From Cyanoderma ruficeps (Eukaryota; Chordata; Aves; Passeriformes; Timaliidae): a stretch of 64,000 bases of DNA. Positions 13,578 to 26,439 of the stretch are shown piece after piece. The stretch spans positions 1,255,409-1,319,408 of the forward strand of contig VZDJ01007755.1 of NCBI GenBank assembly GCA_008694505.1. Reading direction: 5' to 3'. The notes under the pieces are model-generated. The model was not told where the DNA came from and did no database searches. It saw only the letters and a list, made by a program, of their open reading frames with translations. The translations under genes and the position numbers were made by a program. Within the stretch, counting starts at the first letter, position 1; the number at the start of each line of letters is the position of its first letter.

Positions 13578-14647
13578 CTTAGGTGATGTCATATGCTTCA
13601 CTTATCAGCTCATTTCTACTTTACTTATTGTTAATGCAGTTATCATTTCTTCAAGGTGGTTTCTTCAATAAGATGATAAAACTTTAGTTTTAATAAGTAA
13701 ACATTTTCTAGCAGTTTTCCCAAAGTTTGGCAATTCCATTACAGCCCCTTCAGCATCAGGACTTCTACCTGAGCTTACACAAACATCTCACACAACCAGG
13801 TCTCCTTTTCCTTCAAGGGGGTCTCACTGCCTGCTGCCCTCTTCTTGACAACTCTATAACCTTCAGGGCTGGGTGAAGCATGACCACAGCTGAATGCCCA
13901 ATGCTCCAAAAGAGCCAGTTCACATTGGATAGAAATTTAAACTACTTTTGGTATATAGCACCATGTTTCACTCTTCTGTTCTGTCTCGTAGGTTGATGCT
14001 GCAGTAAGGAGTCATCCCATCAGGTTTTAGTTAGGCTCACTGGATTGTTGTCTGCTATTTGATATTTTTCCTCATCTGTTGTGCTTCCCATGACTGTGTG
14101 TGGAAGTATTGGTACATTCTCTCTGTATTCTTCATCTTCTGTTTTGCATTATGTCAGTCTGGATGTACGTGACAGAACATTTGCTTTTCCCTGGCAGCTG
14201 CTAAAGTTTTCCTTGATGAGCCCAAGATCAAATGCTTGTATTTGTTCAGGAAATGTAATCTTTAACTTTCAAAAAGTGGGTTGCTAATTAACTGCTGAAT
14301 GGGGAAAAAATGCAAACTAAGGCATACCTATCTCCTTGCCAGACTCTTTCAGTCCTCTCATTCAGGGCTTCCTGAGTAGATTCCCAATGTGACTTCTTCT
14401 TGCTGAAGATGCATAATAGGATTTTTCAGTGCTCTGTGTATGCATGTTTGTTTACACAGCAATGTCAGCAGGATATGAAATGCTAGTGTTGCAGTCTCTG
14501 CCTATCTTACATGCTTGGCACATAACTGTAATGACAAAGAAAGACCATGTATGGTTTTGGGACTGTCTTCCTCTGTTGGAAAAAAGAGAAAAAAGGTGAA
14601 ATATCCTCCTGATTGCTATTGGTGAGGTTTCACAAGAATGGTGAGGT
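13578..14647. other. AT-rich unique sequence, no gene recognised
   Basis: No recognisable repeat or gene. Open frames are short (68-75 codons) and featureless. Confidence 0.5.
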
Positions 14648-14792
14648 TCACAGGATCACACAATGGTTGAGGTGGGTAGGGACCTCTGGAAGTCACCTGA
14701 TCCAAGACCCCTGCTAAAGCAAGGCCACCTGGAACAGGCTGCTAAGGCTGTGTCGAGGCAGCTTTTCAGTATCTCCAAAGTGAGACACTCTG
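14648..14792 (-). mobile_element. CR1 LINE 3' end, truncated, minus strand
   Basis: The + strand reads as the reverse complement of a CR1 3' end. A 'tcacaggatcacacaatgg' start corresponds to the terminal CR1 octamer region. It is followed by the 'gtagggacctctggaagtca' segment and the 'ccctgctaaagcaaggccac' and 'aacaggctgctaaggc' blocks typical of the CR1 3' region. Similarity fades at about 14790. CR1 moves by target-primed reverse transcription and is usually 5' truncated, which fits a 145-bp copy. Divergence from the remembered family pattern is moderate. The two open frames over this interval (14656-14865 - and 14663-14890 +) are partly CR1 sequence and not genes. Confidence 0.85.
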
Positions 14793-17700
14793 CCTTGGTT
14801 GTTCTTTCCTGTTTACTTCCTCTCCAGTTCTGTCTGCTTCCTAAACTGCTGAGCAAGGTAAACATGCTTTTAGCCAGCTCAGTGAGTTGAACTGATCTGC
14901 TGGGGCTTAGATGAATGCTAGTGGTGAAACAAGGGAGACATCAGGACTGCCCACCCAAGAGTAGAGGAGAGGGAGCCATCCCTTTCCACAGCAGTAAGAT
15001 ATTGGCTCAGCTTACCCGCCTCCTAAAATTTCATTTAAAGGAGATAAGGCAAAAATTAACTGTACACAGAAGACAATTTCTTGTAGAAATGTTTGTCTTT
15101 TTTAGTACCCTTAAAGCTGTTCACTGTGCAGCAGCATTACCTGGCACAAATAGGAGATCAGGAATAGCACATGGAGGGAGAAGAGCAGGGCTGTAGCAGC
15201 CCTGACCTGCAGAAGTTAAGGTGTTTTCGAACTGCACACTTAGAAGTTACTTGCATTAAAATACCTTAGCAAGCTTTCAGTGCAGTGTAACATGTGGAAG
15301 TGGAGAGAAAAGCATTAACAAGATACAATAAGCCAACCTTCCATGGACCACAGGCCAACTGTTCACTATCCTAAATTTGCAATCTGTTTCTGGTTTGGAT
15401 GTTTTGCTGTTACTTTAGGCTCAGTTGGACAGTGGTGGAATGTAAAAATCTTGAATTTTCTTGCTGCTGTGGCTGTTAGGAAAGGGAAGAAGCTTAAAAG
15501 GGAAAGGTATTGGAGAAGTTTGGAGAAGCTAAAAATGTCAGTTTACTGCCTTGTCACGCTTCAGCAGGAGATTCAGCCCACTTGTATTATCAAGAAATCT
15601 GACAGATTTTTCCCCGTCAGAGAAAAACATGGGGAAGACAACAGAGGTAGGTTCTTCTCCTACTCAACAGCTAAAAATGGATAGTCATACACCTACTGGA
15701 GGAAAGTTAGTAACGGAGATAGAGGCGAAAATCAAGTGGAAGGAAACCCACCTCCAAGTAACATGTCTTGCAGGTGGGATTGACAAAGATCTAGATTTTT
15801 CATTTTAACTTCTGACAGGCAGCATTTTAATTTTAATACTTTTGTCCATTTTAATTTCTAGGACTGGTAAAACCTTTCAAAATTATGAATTAAAATTAAC
15901 ACACAGTCTAAGCCCACCTTTTGTAGGCACCTCCACTTTAGACAAATACATTAGCAATATATACACTGAACTTTGTTGCCCACCCAGTGCTAGCTAGAGT
16001 TGTTCTTTGGCATTTTCCACACACTACTCAAAGTAATGCTATGTCTGTTTGTTGATTTGTGTTTAATCACTTGTCGTTCAGTGAAGTTGCTTAACACCCT
16101 AATTATATAATTGGCATTTCAAATTACATTTCCTTAACCATTCTACAAGACAAAATAATGATTTGCACATGTGGCATCTGAAGAACTGTGCTTTTGCCAA
16201 AATTCTGTTTGCCACCTAATTATTCCACCTCTCTTGAAATAATATCCCACGGCTGGCATTATGCATGTATCTAGCACAAATGAAATTTCGTAGTTTTTGG
16301 TTTGCACAATCGTCATACAACCCCTTGATCTACACAGTGCAGGCAGAAACTAAATTTGATGTCCTACACCCCTTCATTTCAAGGATTCATTTCAAGAAGC
16401 CAGAATCTCATAATAAATGTTCTGACAATAGACTTAATGGGAAATAAATGAGGGCAGGAATCGTAAGTAATCAGTAATTAGTAACAGGTAATTTTGTAAG
16501 TATGAACACGAGAAAGTTGTGGAGCAATGTTGAGGAGCACTATGATTAAACTCAGTTCCTAGACATATGTGCTTTCTTCCTTGGAGGTTTTTTTGATACC
16601 CCATTAAGAAAGAGCTGAAGACTTACCCTGGCTTGATGACTAATGGTTTACCTGAGAAAATGACTTCACTTCTCTTTTTTACCTTCTTGTCATTGATGCC
16701 CTGATGGAAAGTGTCAGACATCTTAAGGGGAAAAGGTGTTTATACTCTTTCCTACAGCTCATTTAACATAAAATCCAAGTCCTTCTGTCTGCTTCCAAAC
16801 TCATTACCCGTACAAGTTTTTTGTAGTCACTCTGGATTTCTAAGATCATTGAGTCAGAACGTGCCACTGTTTGAGACAGGAAGGAGTCGCCAACCAACCT
16901 TCTCTTCAAAGCATCAAATGTGCAATGTCCTTACTTGATACAGGAGTTTCTGTATGCCCAGAATCTCTGTATGTACTTGTGTCCTCCATTTTGCAGCCCT
17001 TACAGACTGTCTTTGTTCCAATGCTAATGCTTCATTCCAGCACGATCCTTCACATATGCTAAATGTGAGACTGCTTCCAAGTAATTCGCTCTCTCAAGGA
17101 TCCAGGACCTGAGATAATAAACACTAGAAAGGTGGTATCAAGCAAAACCAAAGCAGTGAACTCCTAAGTTAAACTTTAAATTTTATCAATATTTCTTCAT
17201 ATTCTTTCTTTCTCTTTCCCATCATTAGAGAGAATGTGAGACCTAGTTTTCCCCAGATCCTTACGGCTGTAAAAATAATTGATTTTACAGTCCAAAATCT
17301 CCTCTCTCATCCTTTATCCCCTCAAAAAAACCCCCACCAGTTCAAATTGGTCCAAAATAAAGAAAAAAGTGTTTCTAGCCAAAAAAAAATAATTAATTTT
17401 GTACTTGGGCATTTGTAGTGAAACTAAGAAAATGGCTGAGATTTACAAAAGTGGTGGGAAAGATGGTGAACTATTTTACCAATAAGCTCAGGGGTTCACA
17501 CTCTCACGCAAGATGCGGAAGATATAAGTTTTATTCCATGCTTGTCCCCACAGGACCATGAACCCTCTTTATGAACCCTTTTTGGGCTACAGAAAGGCAC
17601 AACTGGGCAGCCCCAGGAACACAAAGTGGCAACCACAGAGCAGTCCTGTTTTTCCCTGTTTTCACAAAGCAGTGAAGAGTTTGTTCAATAGTGCTGCATG

Positions 17701-19917
17701 AGCAGAAAAGTTTGGTGGAGTTCTCATTTGATATTAACCCCTTTGATCTGAACCATGAAAAGAAGGATTCTTATCCTCCTGGGAATTAAAGAGGTTAAAA
17801 CTATGATTTTTCACAATCCAGTACTGACCATCAAGTGAATCTTCCCCTTCAGTTTTCACCACAAGTGGACAAAGCTAAAGAAACTACAACAGATAACTTC
17901 TAATTTCTAAAGGTATTTACAGTTTAAAGTGCAGAATATCTGTCCTGAGTCTGGGAGCAGATTTGGCCAAAGCAAAGCTGCTCTTTCCAATGGATAATTG
18001 TTTCCTGGAGGAATGTGCTTGCTTTGCTCTAGAGCCAGCTCCATCCCTGCCTCGGGTAGGTATCCAGCTGGTGGCGGCCTTGTTCAAACCTCCAGCCATG
18101 TGCTCCTCCTGGGTGGAAATTGCCACATGGACTTGGAGCTGAGACTGCCAGGTCAGGCTGCAAAGGCAATTTAAGGCAGTAGGACATGTTCACATGGAGT
18201 CACTGTGCTCCCCAGCAGTACCTAGAAAGTCTTTGTCTTCCTCCCTTGTGTATTTCTTCTAAGCATAACCTGCAGACAAAACAAGATTTATCTTTCCTCA
18301 GCATTCAGCTCTTCAGCTGTCTGTGGAAGAGAAACATTTGTTTCAGGATATTTAAAACTTGGTTGCATGGCATGGATTCATAAAGGACATTTTGGCAGCT
18401 GCTGTTGCTGAATCTCCTGTATTGGCTGTAGATAAAGTAAGACAAGTGCCAAAGCCTCAAGTCTCTTACGCTGATAGCAGTGGAGCTCTGAGCAGTCCCT
18501 GTACCCACCATGCCTCAGCCACTTAGATAAAAATAACACCTTTTGCTGATACTGCTACCAGGTTTATCCCAGTAATGGAAAGATTTTAGATGGTTTGTGA
18601 GGTCATAGAACGCCTGTTTAGACATTTCTTCAAAACATTGGGCTGTTCAGCAAGTCAGTGTAATTTCACACTCCCTCCTAAATATTTCCTACTTCAATAT
18701 TGTTTTGAATAATTGTGGTAGTTTTTTCTAGCATAGCATGCTGTATGAAATTACAAATTGAGGAGATTTTTATGTTGTCATGTTTGATTCAATACTCCAT
18801 TGTCATTTAGGTTAAGTGATATAATAATACACTATCAGTCATTTAGTGAGGGGCTGGGCATACATGAACCTTTGTGCCTGTGAGTGGGGCTTCCCAGGGT
18901 GCCTCAGTTCATCAGTGCAGATAATACTGCAGAACCTGGGGCTTGATTTTGGAATGCCACAAAACATGATCATTCTTTCAAATTAAGTAAAAAGTAAAGG
19001 CTCAGTGTATAGAACTTTTTTTTTTTTTTTGGTCATCATGCGTCTGTCCATGTTTGTGAGGAAAATAATAAGGGGAAAAAAAGGATAAAGGAATGTTTGC
19101 CATAATTTTATAAGCTGCAAAAGTATTAAGCAAGAAGATGTGGGTTTGAGAGGGAGTTAAGGAAATTAAAAGGAGGCATCAAGCATTGGCTTGATCCAGT
19201 AGTGCTTAAAATCCTGTTTGCCCTTACAGAATGAAAACACTAGCAAGGAAGTCTGACATGCTGGCAAAGACACAATTTAGACATGTCAAACTACTTTAAG
19301 ATAATTTGAAAGTTTCTTGGCCTCATTTAAATAAACTGGATCTTGAGTTTTTTGGAACTCTCCTGATAAGTAACACTTAAAGCCCTTTTGATCAAATACC
19401 CTTTCTCAGGCAATTACATGTTCTTAATTTAGAGACCAGTTCAAAAGATTGCTTGTTACCTTCATTTAACAAAGGTTCAAGTGCTGCAGTTTTCTGATCC
19501 TTTTAAAAAAGGCAAACAAGGAGAGTTTACACAATAAAAGTTCTTTTTTTATTCTCAATTATTTTGAAATATCTCACAGATTACATCAGTTTCTTCTTTG
19601 CATTCATGTTGCAAGATGGCGAGTATTGTATATTGTTAGTGATGCATTAAATTAGTTGTTTACATTATAAAATCTAAACATATTAGAATCTTTTGTGTTT
19701 GTCTTCAAAGATTCCTATTCTAATAAAGCTTTCTGAAACAAGTAAGGTTGTCTTTTTTGTTTAGTTTATGCATCAGTGGAGAACCTAAAGATTTGTAGCC
19801 TCTAGCCATCTCCGTCTGTGTTTAGTAGAGTGTAAGGAAATTGTGTTTTGGACAATATCTATTATTTTTTTATATAAAAGGGAAAACTATACTTTAAATA
19901 ATTTTTTTTGCATTTAG
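14793..19917. other. unique region, no gene recognised
   Basis: About 5 kb with no recognisable repeat. Two overlapping + strand frames are the most gene-like: 15343-15684 (113 codons) and 15551-15808 (85 codons). They share 130 bases in different frames, match no family I know, and lack a convincing start or poly(A) context. A short perfect hairpin lies at 15186-15204. The region at 17900-18200 is slightly GC-richer, with an open minus frame of 69 codons and no recognisable domain. Confidence 0.45.
15186..15204 (+). repeat. short perfect inverted repeat
   Basis: Two 8-base arms, cagggctg and cagccctg, are separated by three bases. Such arms are common by chance in 64 kb, and no poly(T) terminator or promoter boxes are attached. 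Confidence 0.6.
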
Positions 19918-20047
19918 AAAAGGTAACACCGGAGACAAATGTAAATGGAAAGAGTTCCAAAGTTCGTGCGGTCCTCTCAAAGAATTTGTTTTGCTGCAAC
20001 TTTTAACTGGAATAAAAGAAGTATGTATAATGTCCTGAAAAATAAAG
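19898..20047 (+). CDS. candidate single exon of an unknown gene (19918-20020)
   Basis: A tract of eight T followed by gcatttag gives a good splice acceptor ending at 19917. GAA followed by gtatgt gives a good donor at 20020/20021. Between them lie 103 bases with one open frame: one base completing an upstream codon, then 34 codons (phase 2 at the start, phase 0 at the end). The translation starts KGNTGDKCKWKEFQSS and continues CGPLKEFVLLQLLTGIKE. It contains two cysteines, a basic first half and a hydrophobic second half. The segment keeps CpGs (accgg, ttcgtgcgg), unlike its flanks. I do not recognise the protein. The frame is open back to 19898 and through the donor to a stop just past 20030, so it has no ATG of its own. 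AATAAA signals at 20011 and 20041 allow another reading: the 3' end of a noncoding or pseudogene transcript. Chance remains quite possible. Confidence 0.25.
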
Positions 20048-23000
20048 ATCTTGGTTTACCCCTTCCTATTTTTGATGGCTTTGTTCACTCTTTGGGTCAA
20101 AGTGTTTCTGAGTGTTAAGCGATAAGAGACCAACATTCAGCAAAGAACAGTATTTGGGATTTTAAAGAAACTTTGCTGTTTGGACTCTCAGTTCTGCTCT
20201 GTAACAAATGTTTTAACAGAGTTGAAATTAAATATGAAAAAGAAAATCAAAAGCTGATAGCTTTAATATAACTGGAGCTGCTTGGTGAAAGTAACTTTCA
20301 CTTTTGAGGGAAGTTCATGACTGAAGTTTTAGAAGCAAAGCAGCTTCTCAAAGAGTCAGTTGAGCATCATGGCAGTGGATGTCCACACTTACCCCTCGAC
20401 ACAATCCTTTTCAGTGCAATATGTCTTAGTTCTTCGTGTAGAGAAATGACTGCTCTAAGATATATATACACATATATATGCACACTTTGACTTTTTAGGT
20501 CATACTGGTCATACTGCATCTGCTTTATGAAACTGTGTTTTAATATGTTTAGACATACATCTTCCTATCCTAACAGTGTTGGCAAGTCATGAGTAAACAG
20601 CAAGATTTTATTTACCTGTCAAAGCCCCAAATAACTTGCATTAAACCAATGACCAAATAAAATGTCACAGTTATACTTTATATCATCTGGAAGGAAAAGT
20701 AGCAAGCTAAGCGTTAACTTCAGAAGCAGATTATTTTCTGTGTACAAGATATGCCTTTTGCAATAACATGCCAAGAGCGCCTCATATCTCAATAGCCTCC
20801 AGAACATACAGCAATATAACAAGCACTGGGTTAGAGTAAAACTTGGGAAATGTGACAAAATAAGCAGTGGAGTGAAGAGAACTGTACTGAAACCAGTTGA
20901 AAAAACAGGAAGGACTTGATAAAATTGTGGAAAATCTTAAGGAACATCTAGTTTCTGATCATGACAGTGAGAAAAGAGATAAGGAGTAAACTGCTATTTT
21001 TCAATAAGCTTTCAACTTTAGACAAAAAAAGCAAAATTATTAAAAGGTACCAAAGACTTTCAATTAAATAAAAAGTAGCTTTTTAAGTAATGTGTAAATT
21101 TTTTTTAAAGAATATATTATTTGCCTGAAAGATTTTTTTTTAAATGAAAAAAAATGAGAAGGTATGAAACAGTCTGATGTAACAGCCTGCCAGAAGTTGT
21201 TTCAGAGGTTATCATCACTTGCTGAGTTACTTAGGCAAGATGTGTTCCCTCAGCAGCCTAAGAACAGTGCTACGTGTAACAATGTAGCAGCACTTATCTG
21301 AAGAGTTTTAATAAAGTTAGTGGTTAATTATGAGGCTTTAAAAATAATACAGACTGTGATCCAAAGTCTAAAGTACAAATCAAGGCCTTGTGAGAAAAAT
21401 TAAAGGCTACATTTCAAATATACCCTCTAATTCTGGACTTCTGATTTGAGATACTTTGTGCTGCAGTATTCATAAAAAAGAGCACACACAACACTAGTTT
21501 TAAAACACTAGTTCATTAAGAAATTGTGGCCAAATGTCCTGATCCTGTAACATTTCTGTACTCATGTAGGTCTACATATGAGGTGTTGCACTCCTTGAGG
21601 TGAGACATGATTGGTCTGTGCAAAGTACAGAGTCAAAAATGCAAGTTCAGCTGGTGTGAGTGGACGTAGATCTGAGGTGAAATACTAAATTCAGCTACAT
21701 GGTCTGAGTTTAGGATCCCATCTTTGTTTTGGCTGGGCTCTTTTCTAAGTGCTCAAGACTAAACCACCACATGCCTGAACACAGTCATGTTAAGAACTGA
21801 TGTTCCCATACTTATTCTTTTAAAGCCCAGGGTGCGTGAAAGCTGAAATTTCCAGCTGTCTCATGACTTTTATAGTAGAATGAGTAATTTGTATTTTGAA
21901 CTCTCTTTTGCTGTTTTTATTTTGTTTTACAAAACATTGTAGCTGGCACTTGCGTACCCATTGCCTCCAGCTGGACAAAAGTGACTGAAGGGGAAAATTT
22001 TGTTCGTAGTTGTAGAAAAAGAGGTTGTGAGAAGCATAGAAAAGTAAAGGCTTATTGTTGAAATCACAGGAATTCATGCCCCTTGTCCTGAGAACAGATA
22101 TGTAGCTGGGTTGTATCTTGAAGATCAGTGTCTTTTTTTGAGCAATTCCTCTTACTTCCCTCCTGGACCTCCCTCTTAAAACCTTGTTCCAGATCACAAA
22201 TCATTCACAACTGAGAGAGCAGTATCCCAGAGTATCAAAGACTGAGATTTGACTGATGGTTTGGTCATGAATGCAGTTTTTAGGGAGATGGTCTTTATCA
22301 GATGGAACAAGGTTCTAGGTTGTATGTAATAAACTTCTGCATTTGCAGTCACGTTCTCCATTTCAAGAAGAAATTAGAAGGTAAACAAGCCAAGTTGCTA
22401 GCTAAAAGTGGTATAACCAAGTGCCATGCTTTGGTTTCTGTTATAGTAAGAGACCAGAATGTCTTTTCAGGTTGTGAATTGGACAGTGTAAGTTACTGGT
22501 GTAGTGCATTGGCTCTGGAAACTTGCAAAAGACGGTGTTTCAGAGTGTGCATCTGAAGTTTCCATTTCACTCCTTGTCTGGCAGAAGAAAGAAAAATCTC
22601 AGTATCACTCTTACTCCTCTATTTTGGGGAAAAGTTGTGCACCTTTCTTCTAATCTCATCTTCCTCTATGTTTTACAAGATCTTGGTTTTGTCTTTGATA
22701 CACTTAAGGCATCTCCCAGCAAATCTCTCTCATTGTAGGTATTGCAGGTCCACTGTCAGGTTACCCACACCTTTGTCTCCGGAGCAGAATAACTTAAGCT
22801 TCTTTAGTCTTGAAATACAGGGAAGATTTTACATCCTTGCCTTATTTTTTTTCCAGAAAACATCTGATCTTCCCATATACCTTTTAAACTTTGGAGCTTA
22901 GGGCTAAGTGTGATCAAGTTCTAGACTATCAATGCTATCTCTACTGGTAATGACACTTCCCTGTTTCTTGATATCATTCTGACCATGTGCGGAAGCATTT

Positions 23001-25199
23001 GCTGTTGTAGCCTTTGCCTCACTTTTGATATCAATTTTTTAATGTTGTCTTTTTCTGGAATAAATTATCTGCATCTGAATGAGATGGAACTTGCATCATT
23101 GTGCATTGTGGATTACCCATTGAAAGTTCCATTTTACAATGCTTACATGTCAACATTAGGGGTTTACTCTCTATCTATCAATTCTTACTCTTTGCTTGGG
23201 AGAAAGCACAGAATACAGCAAGAATGCCCTATCTGTGTTGAAAGTAGGTCTTTATAAATGAAAAATAAGAGTCAATTTCCCCTAAATTTGATTATTTCAT
23301 GGATTCCATTCCTTAAGTACTGAAAGTAAAGTTCAAAATGTTAACATGGTGGTATGATTAGGATGCTTTTGATGAATGTGGTTTGTATGAGGCTGGGCTC
23401 CCATTCAGAATCAATCAATCAGTGCCCAGTAAGTTTTCTAAGTAAATGTCATTAAAGGTTGCATTTACAGAGAATGTATTTGTGTTCTCTAAAAAATCAT
23501 CTGGCGTACTCTTTGCATAATATCCTTATGTAGTGTCAAAAATTACAGAGAAAAGAAATCTTAAAAAATCCAAATTTTCCTACAAATGTGCAGGAAGCAG
23601 CATCCATCTGAGCAGTGATGTTGAAACCAATCTATTGATGTCAAAATACTTATACAGTGTTGGATAATAAAATTACGACTATGATTAGGAACAGAGTTCT
23701 TCCAAATTGCCCCAGAGGGGGGGAAAAAAAAATGTTCTCTGTCTACATAGGAAGTAGTGTATATATTTTATATTCAATATTCATTCTGACAGAAATTGCA
23801 AAAAAATTCTACGTTATTACAAAGCACTTGTGTGAGGAGTTAAAATTAATTCACAGGAATAACTTGTATGTAAAGTCACTCACTTACATAGCATTTTCAA
23901 GACCTGGCCCAGACTGTAAATTTCTATCAACGTACTTAAAATACCTTGTCAATGTGGTGTTTCCAGTATGAAGTATACTTCAGATACACAATCAAATTAT
24001 ATTTCATGTTTGAAATACATTTTAAATATTTTTCTTTGCTATAAATTTCTCCAGTACAATGTTTTTTCTGCTGAAATCTGAGAAGATCTCTTTAATTGTG
24101 TAGTGTTGTGTTTCAGTAATTCAAGTCATGGTGCAGGTGGTACATGCAGTTTACTGATGTTAGAGATAGTATTTAAACAACTCCATGCTCAGAGGTAGTA
24201 TATCAAAAGTTTTTAAATTGAGGGTGACAGAAACTGGTGCTGCACTTTCATGTTATCCAACAATGTGGAAGAATTTTGACATACAGCTGGAATGATCAAA
24301 CTACACCAGCTTTACTCTCTAACTTCATTTGATGTGCATTTCAAAGATATTTCAAAATTATTGAGTTGTATACACTCTTACAGCTGGAGAGTTTACCTTC
24401 CTTATGGAACATTTTAATGAAGTCTGATACAGGGGAGCTTATGATCTCAAAACATTACATAAAGCTGATATATTTTTTTTGTAAATCTTCTTTTATGTTT
24501 AATTTTCAAGTCATGTAGAAGCTGTAATTTCTACAGGAGCTGTTACTATAAAAGTGAGGCATGCTGCTACTAACCAGCCCACATTATTTTGCAAGCACAC
24601 TTCTTCCATTGATACAGGAAGAGACTGGCCTAGAAATACAGAAAATTGCTTTAGCTAATCAGCATTTTGTGTCCATATAATAGGTAAAATTAGAAAACAA
24701 AAGTAGTGATAGGAAGCCCAGAGTAGTTTGGTGATACATTAAAAATTAGATGAGTTGTAGAATAGTTAATGCTTTGTTGCTTTTTGATAGAAAAACCAAG
24801 CAAAGTTTCTTTAAATCTGTTTGTTGTTTTGCTTAATGCTGATGAGACTCAAGAGCATAGGGGTAAGCATATATATAAATACTTTTTTACAGGGTAAAAA
24901 CTGTATGCAACTTAAAATTTTCTGTGAATACTTGCATTTGTTCAGGATTCTGACATCTGGGACCTGTAGGACTCAATTTAATTCTGTAGTTGCCTGAATG
25001 TATGTGTCCTATAAAAGAAATAAGGATTTCAAAACTTAAGAAAATTAATTTAATTACAAAAATTACTGTAAAGGGTAATGATTGAAAGTTAATTATATTA
25101 AAAATACCTACTTGAAAGTGGCTTCCTGGGTTTTTAATTTAAACTTTAATATTTTTTTTGTTTAATTATTATAAAGCGTTTCCCTACAATTTTATCTAG
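20048..25199. other. AT-rich unique region, no gene recognised
   Basis: No LINE, LTR or recognisable gene. The longest open frame is 125 codons on the minus strand (21820-22197), with no domain and a composition expected of AT-rich noncoding DNA. Three + strand frames between 22302 and 22901 overlap each other and are uninformative. A short TA/CA microsatellite lies at 20459-20486. Confidence 0.5.
20459..20486 (+). repeat. imperfect (TA)n/(CA)n microsatellite
   Basis: The stretch is alternating purine-pyrimidine, tatatata then cacatatatatgcacac. It is short and interrupted. Confidence 0.7.
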
Positions 25200-25830
25200 C
25201 ATGAGATATTTTATGTCAGCGATGCCTTTGTCTGTCTGAGTACCAAGTGCATTATTGCACAGGGATTCACGAAGGGTACCTCAACATAGCAGCCCTTCAT
25301 AATTACCTGACAAAACAGCGAGTGATGGTTTGGTGTTTGCCGTGCTTATCTGCAGCAATAACAAAGGATTAAAAGCTTCCTCGCTCCTGTGTTACAGTCC
25401 TCGTTCTTTCCCTGCTGGCTCACACAGGCGAGAGAGACATGTTTATACCAAGCACAAAGCTCAGCAGAGGCTGGAGGAGGGAGCTGCTAAGTAAGAAGTC
25501 AATATATGTCTCATATAAGGAAAAGCAGCGTCCTGTGCCCGAGCCATTTGTGTTAGACAGAAGCCTATGGGGGAAGGATTATGACGTGTGATTGAGACAC
25601 CTGTTGAGAAAATAGGCAACTATTGACAAGTCTGATTCATGACTGAGTGACTGCTCTGCTAGTCTTCACATGATCCCCACCGAGAGCGAGCCTCGACCGC
25701 CTGCTAAACAAGGGCTGTTTGAAGTTTCTTTTTAACATTTCCAAGACGTTAATTCAGCAGGACATCTCCACTGGGGTTCTCGATGTCACCAAATCAGCAG
25801 CTGTTGAAATCCATTCACTTCAGCATGAAA
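25200..25830. promoter_or_regulatory. candidate conserved enhancer-like block
   Basis: About seventeen CpGs lie in 630 bases, against nearly none on either side, with no simple repeats or TE match. Recognisable protein-binding cores include ataattacctg (homeodomain), aacaaagg near 25360 (SOX/TCF), cttatctgc (GATA), tcatataagg near 25513 (one mismatch from a CArG box) and tgacgtg near 25583 (CRE half). No open frame of note crosses the block, so coding selection does not explain the CpG retention. Texture and motif mix resemble vertebrate developmental enhancers in gene deserts. It is not a CpG island, because GC content is moderate. This is an inference: no alignment was available. Confidence 0.45.
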
Positions 25831-26439
25831 TGTTTGCATAAGTTTTTTTTCTTTTTTTCTTTTATTTGTGACAACAGCAAAGTAAATAAAACCCTAAAAA
25901 TCCTGCACTACTCAACTTGTAGATGTGTGAGAACAGCTTCTGGTCACAATTGTAGCCGCTAAGGCAAAATATTTATTTGTAGAGAACAATGACAATCAGA
26001 GTAGTTTGTTATGATACAGAAAAACTACTGATTTTAATAGACATTTCTGTCACATTTTTTTATGTAAACATTCAGTTAATTTTTGTGCCAGCTGTTGAAC
26101 TTGTGTGAAAAGTGTTTTGAAATGGAATTGCCTTTGTTTTTCAATTCAAAAAAATCTTAAAAGTCTAAAAGCAAATGTTTCCTATTCTTTCCAGTCAGTA
26201 AACGAAACGCTGTTTTTCGTGTAGGAAAACATTTCTATCTGACTCACATTTCCCTGAGAAAACAGCTTGTATCACAGAATTAGTTTAGTTTGAAGGGGAA
26301 ACAGAACAAGGCAAGACATGTAAACATATTACAAAGCTTACTTTGATATTTAAATGCTTTTTTTTCTTTTTTTTTTTCATTTCCTGGACATCTGAAAAAA
26401 GGTGTGGTGAATGTAGTCAATTGTAAATAGAAACTCTGT
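25831..26439. other. AT-rich spacer
   Basis: T- and A-rich sequence lies between two candidate regulatory blocks, with T runs near 25840-25860 and 26360-26378. No gene or repeat family was recognised. Confidence 0.5.

Noticed and set aside
13444..13671. Cysteine-rich small protein.
   Set aside because: The cysteine run is the translation of the (TTG)n microsatellite.
15343..15808. Overlapping + strand open frames of 113 and 85 codons as a possible gene.
   Set aside because: They share sequence in different frames, have no known domain and no conserved start context, and their length is expected by chance in 64 kb.
18885..18950. gtgcctcagttcatc segment resembling the MIR core.
   Set aside because: Only one short motif matches; the expected upstream ttgggcaagt part is missing.
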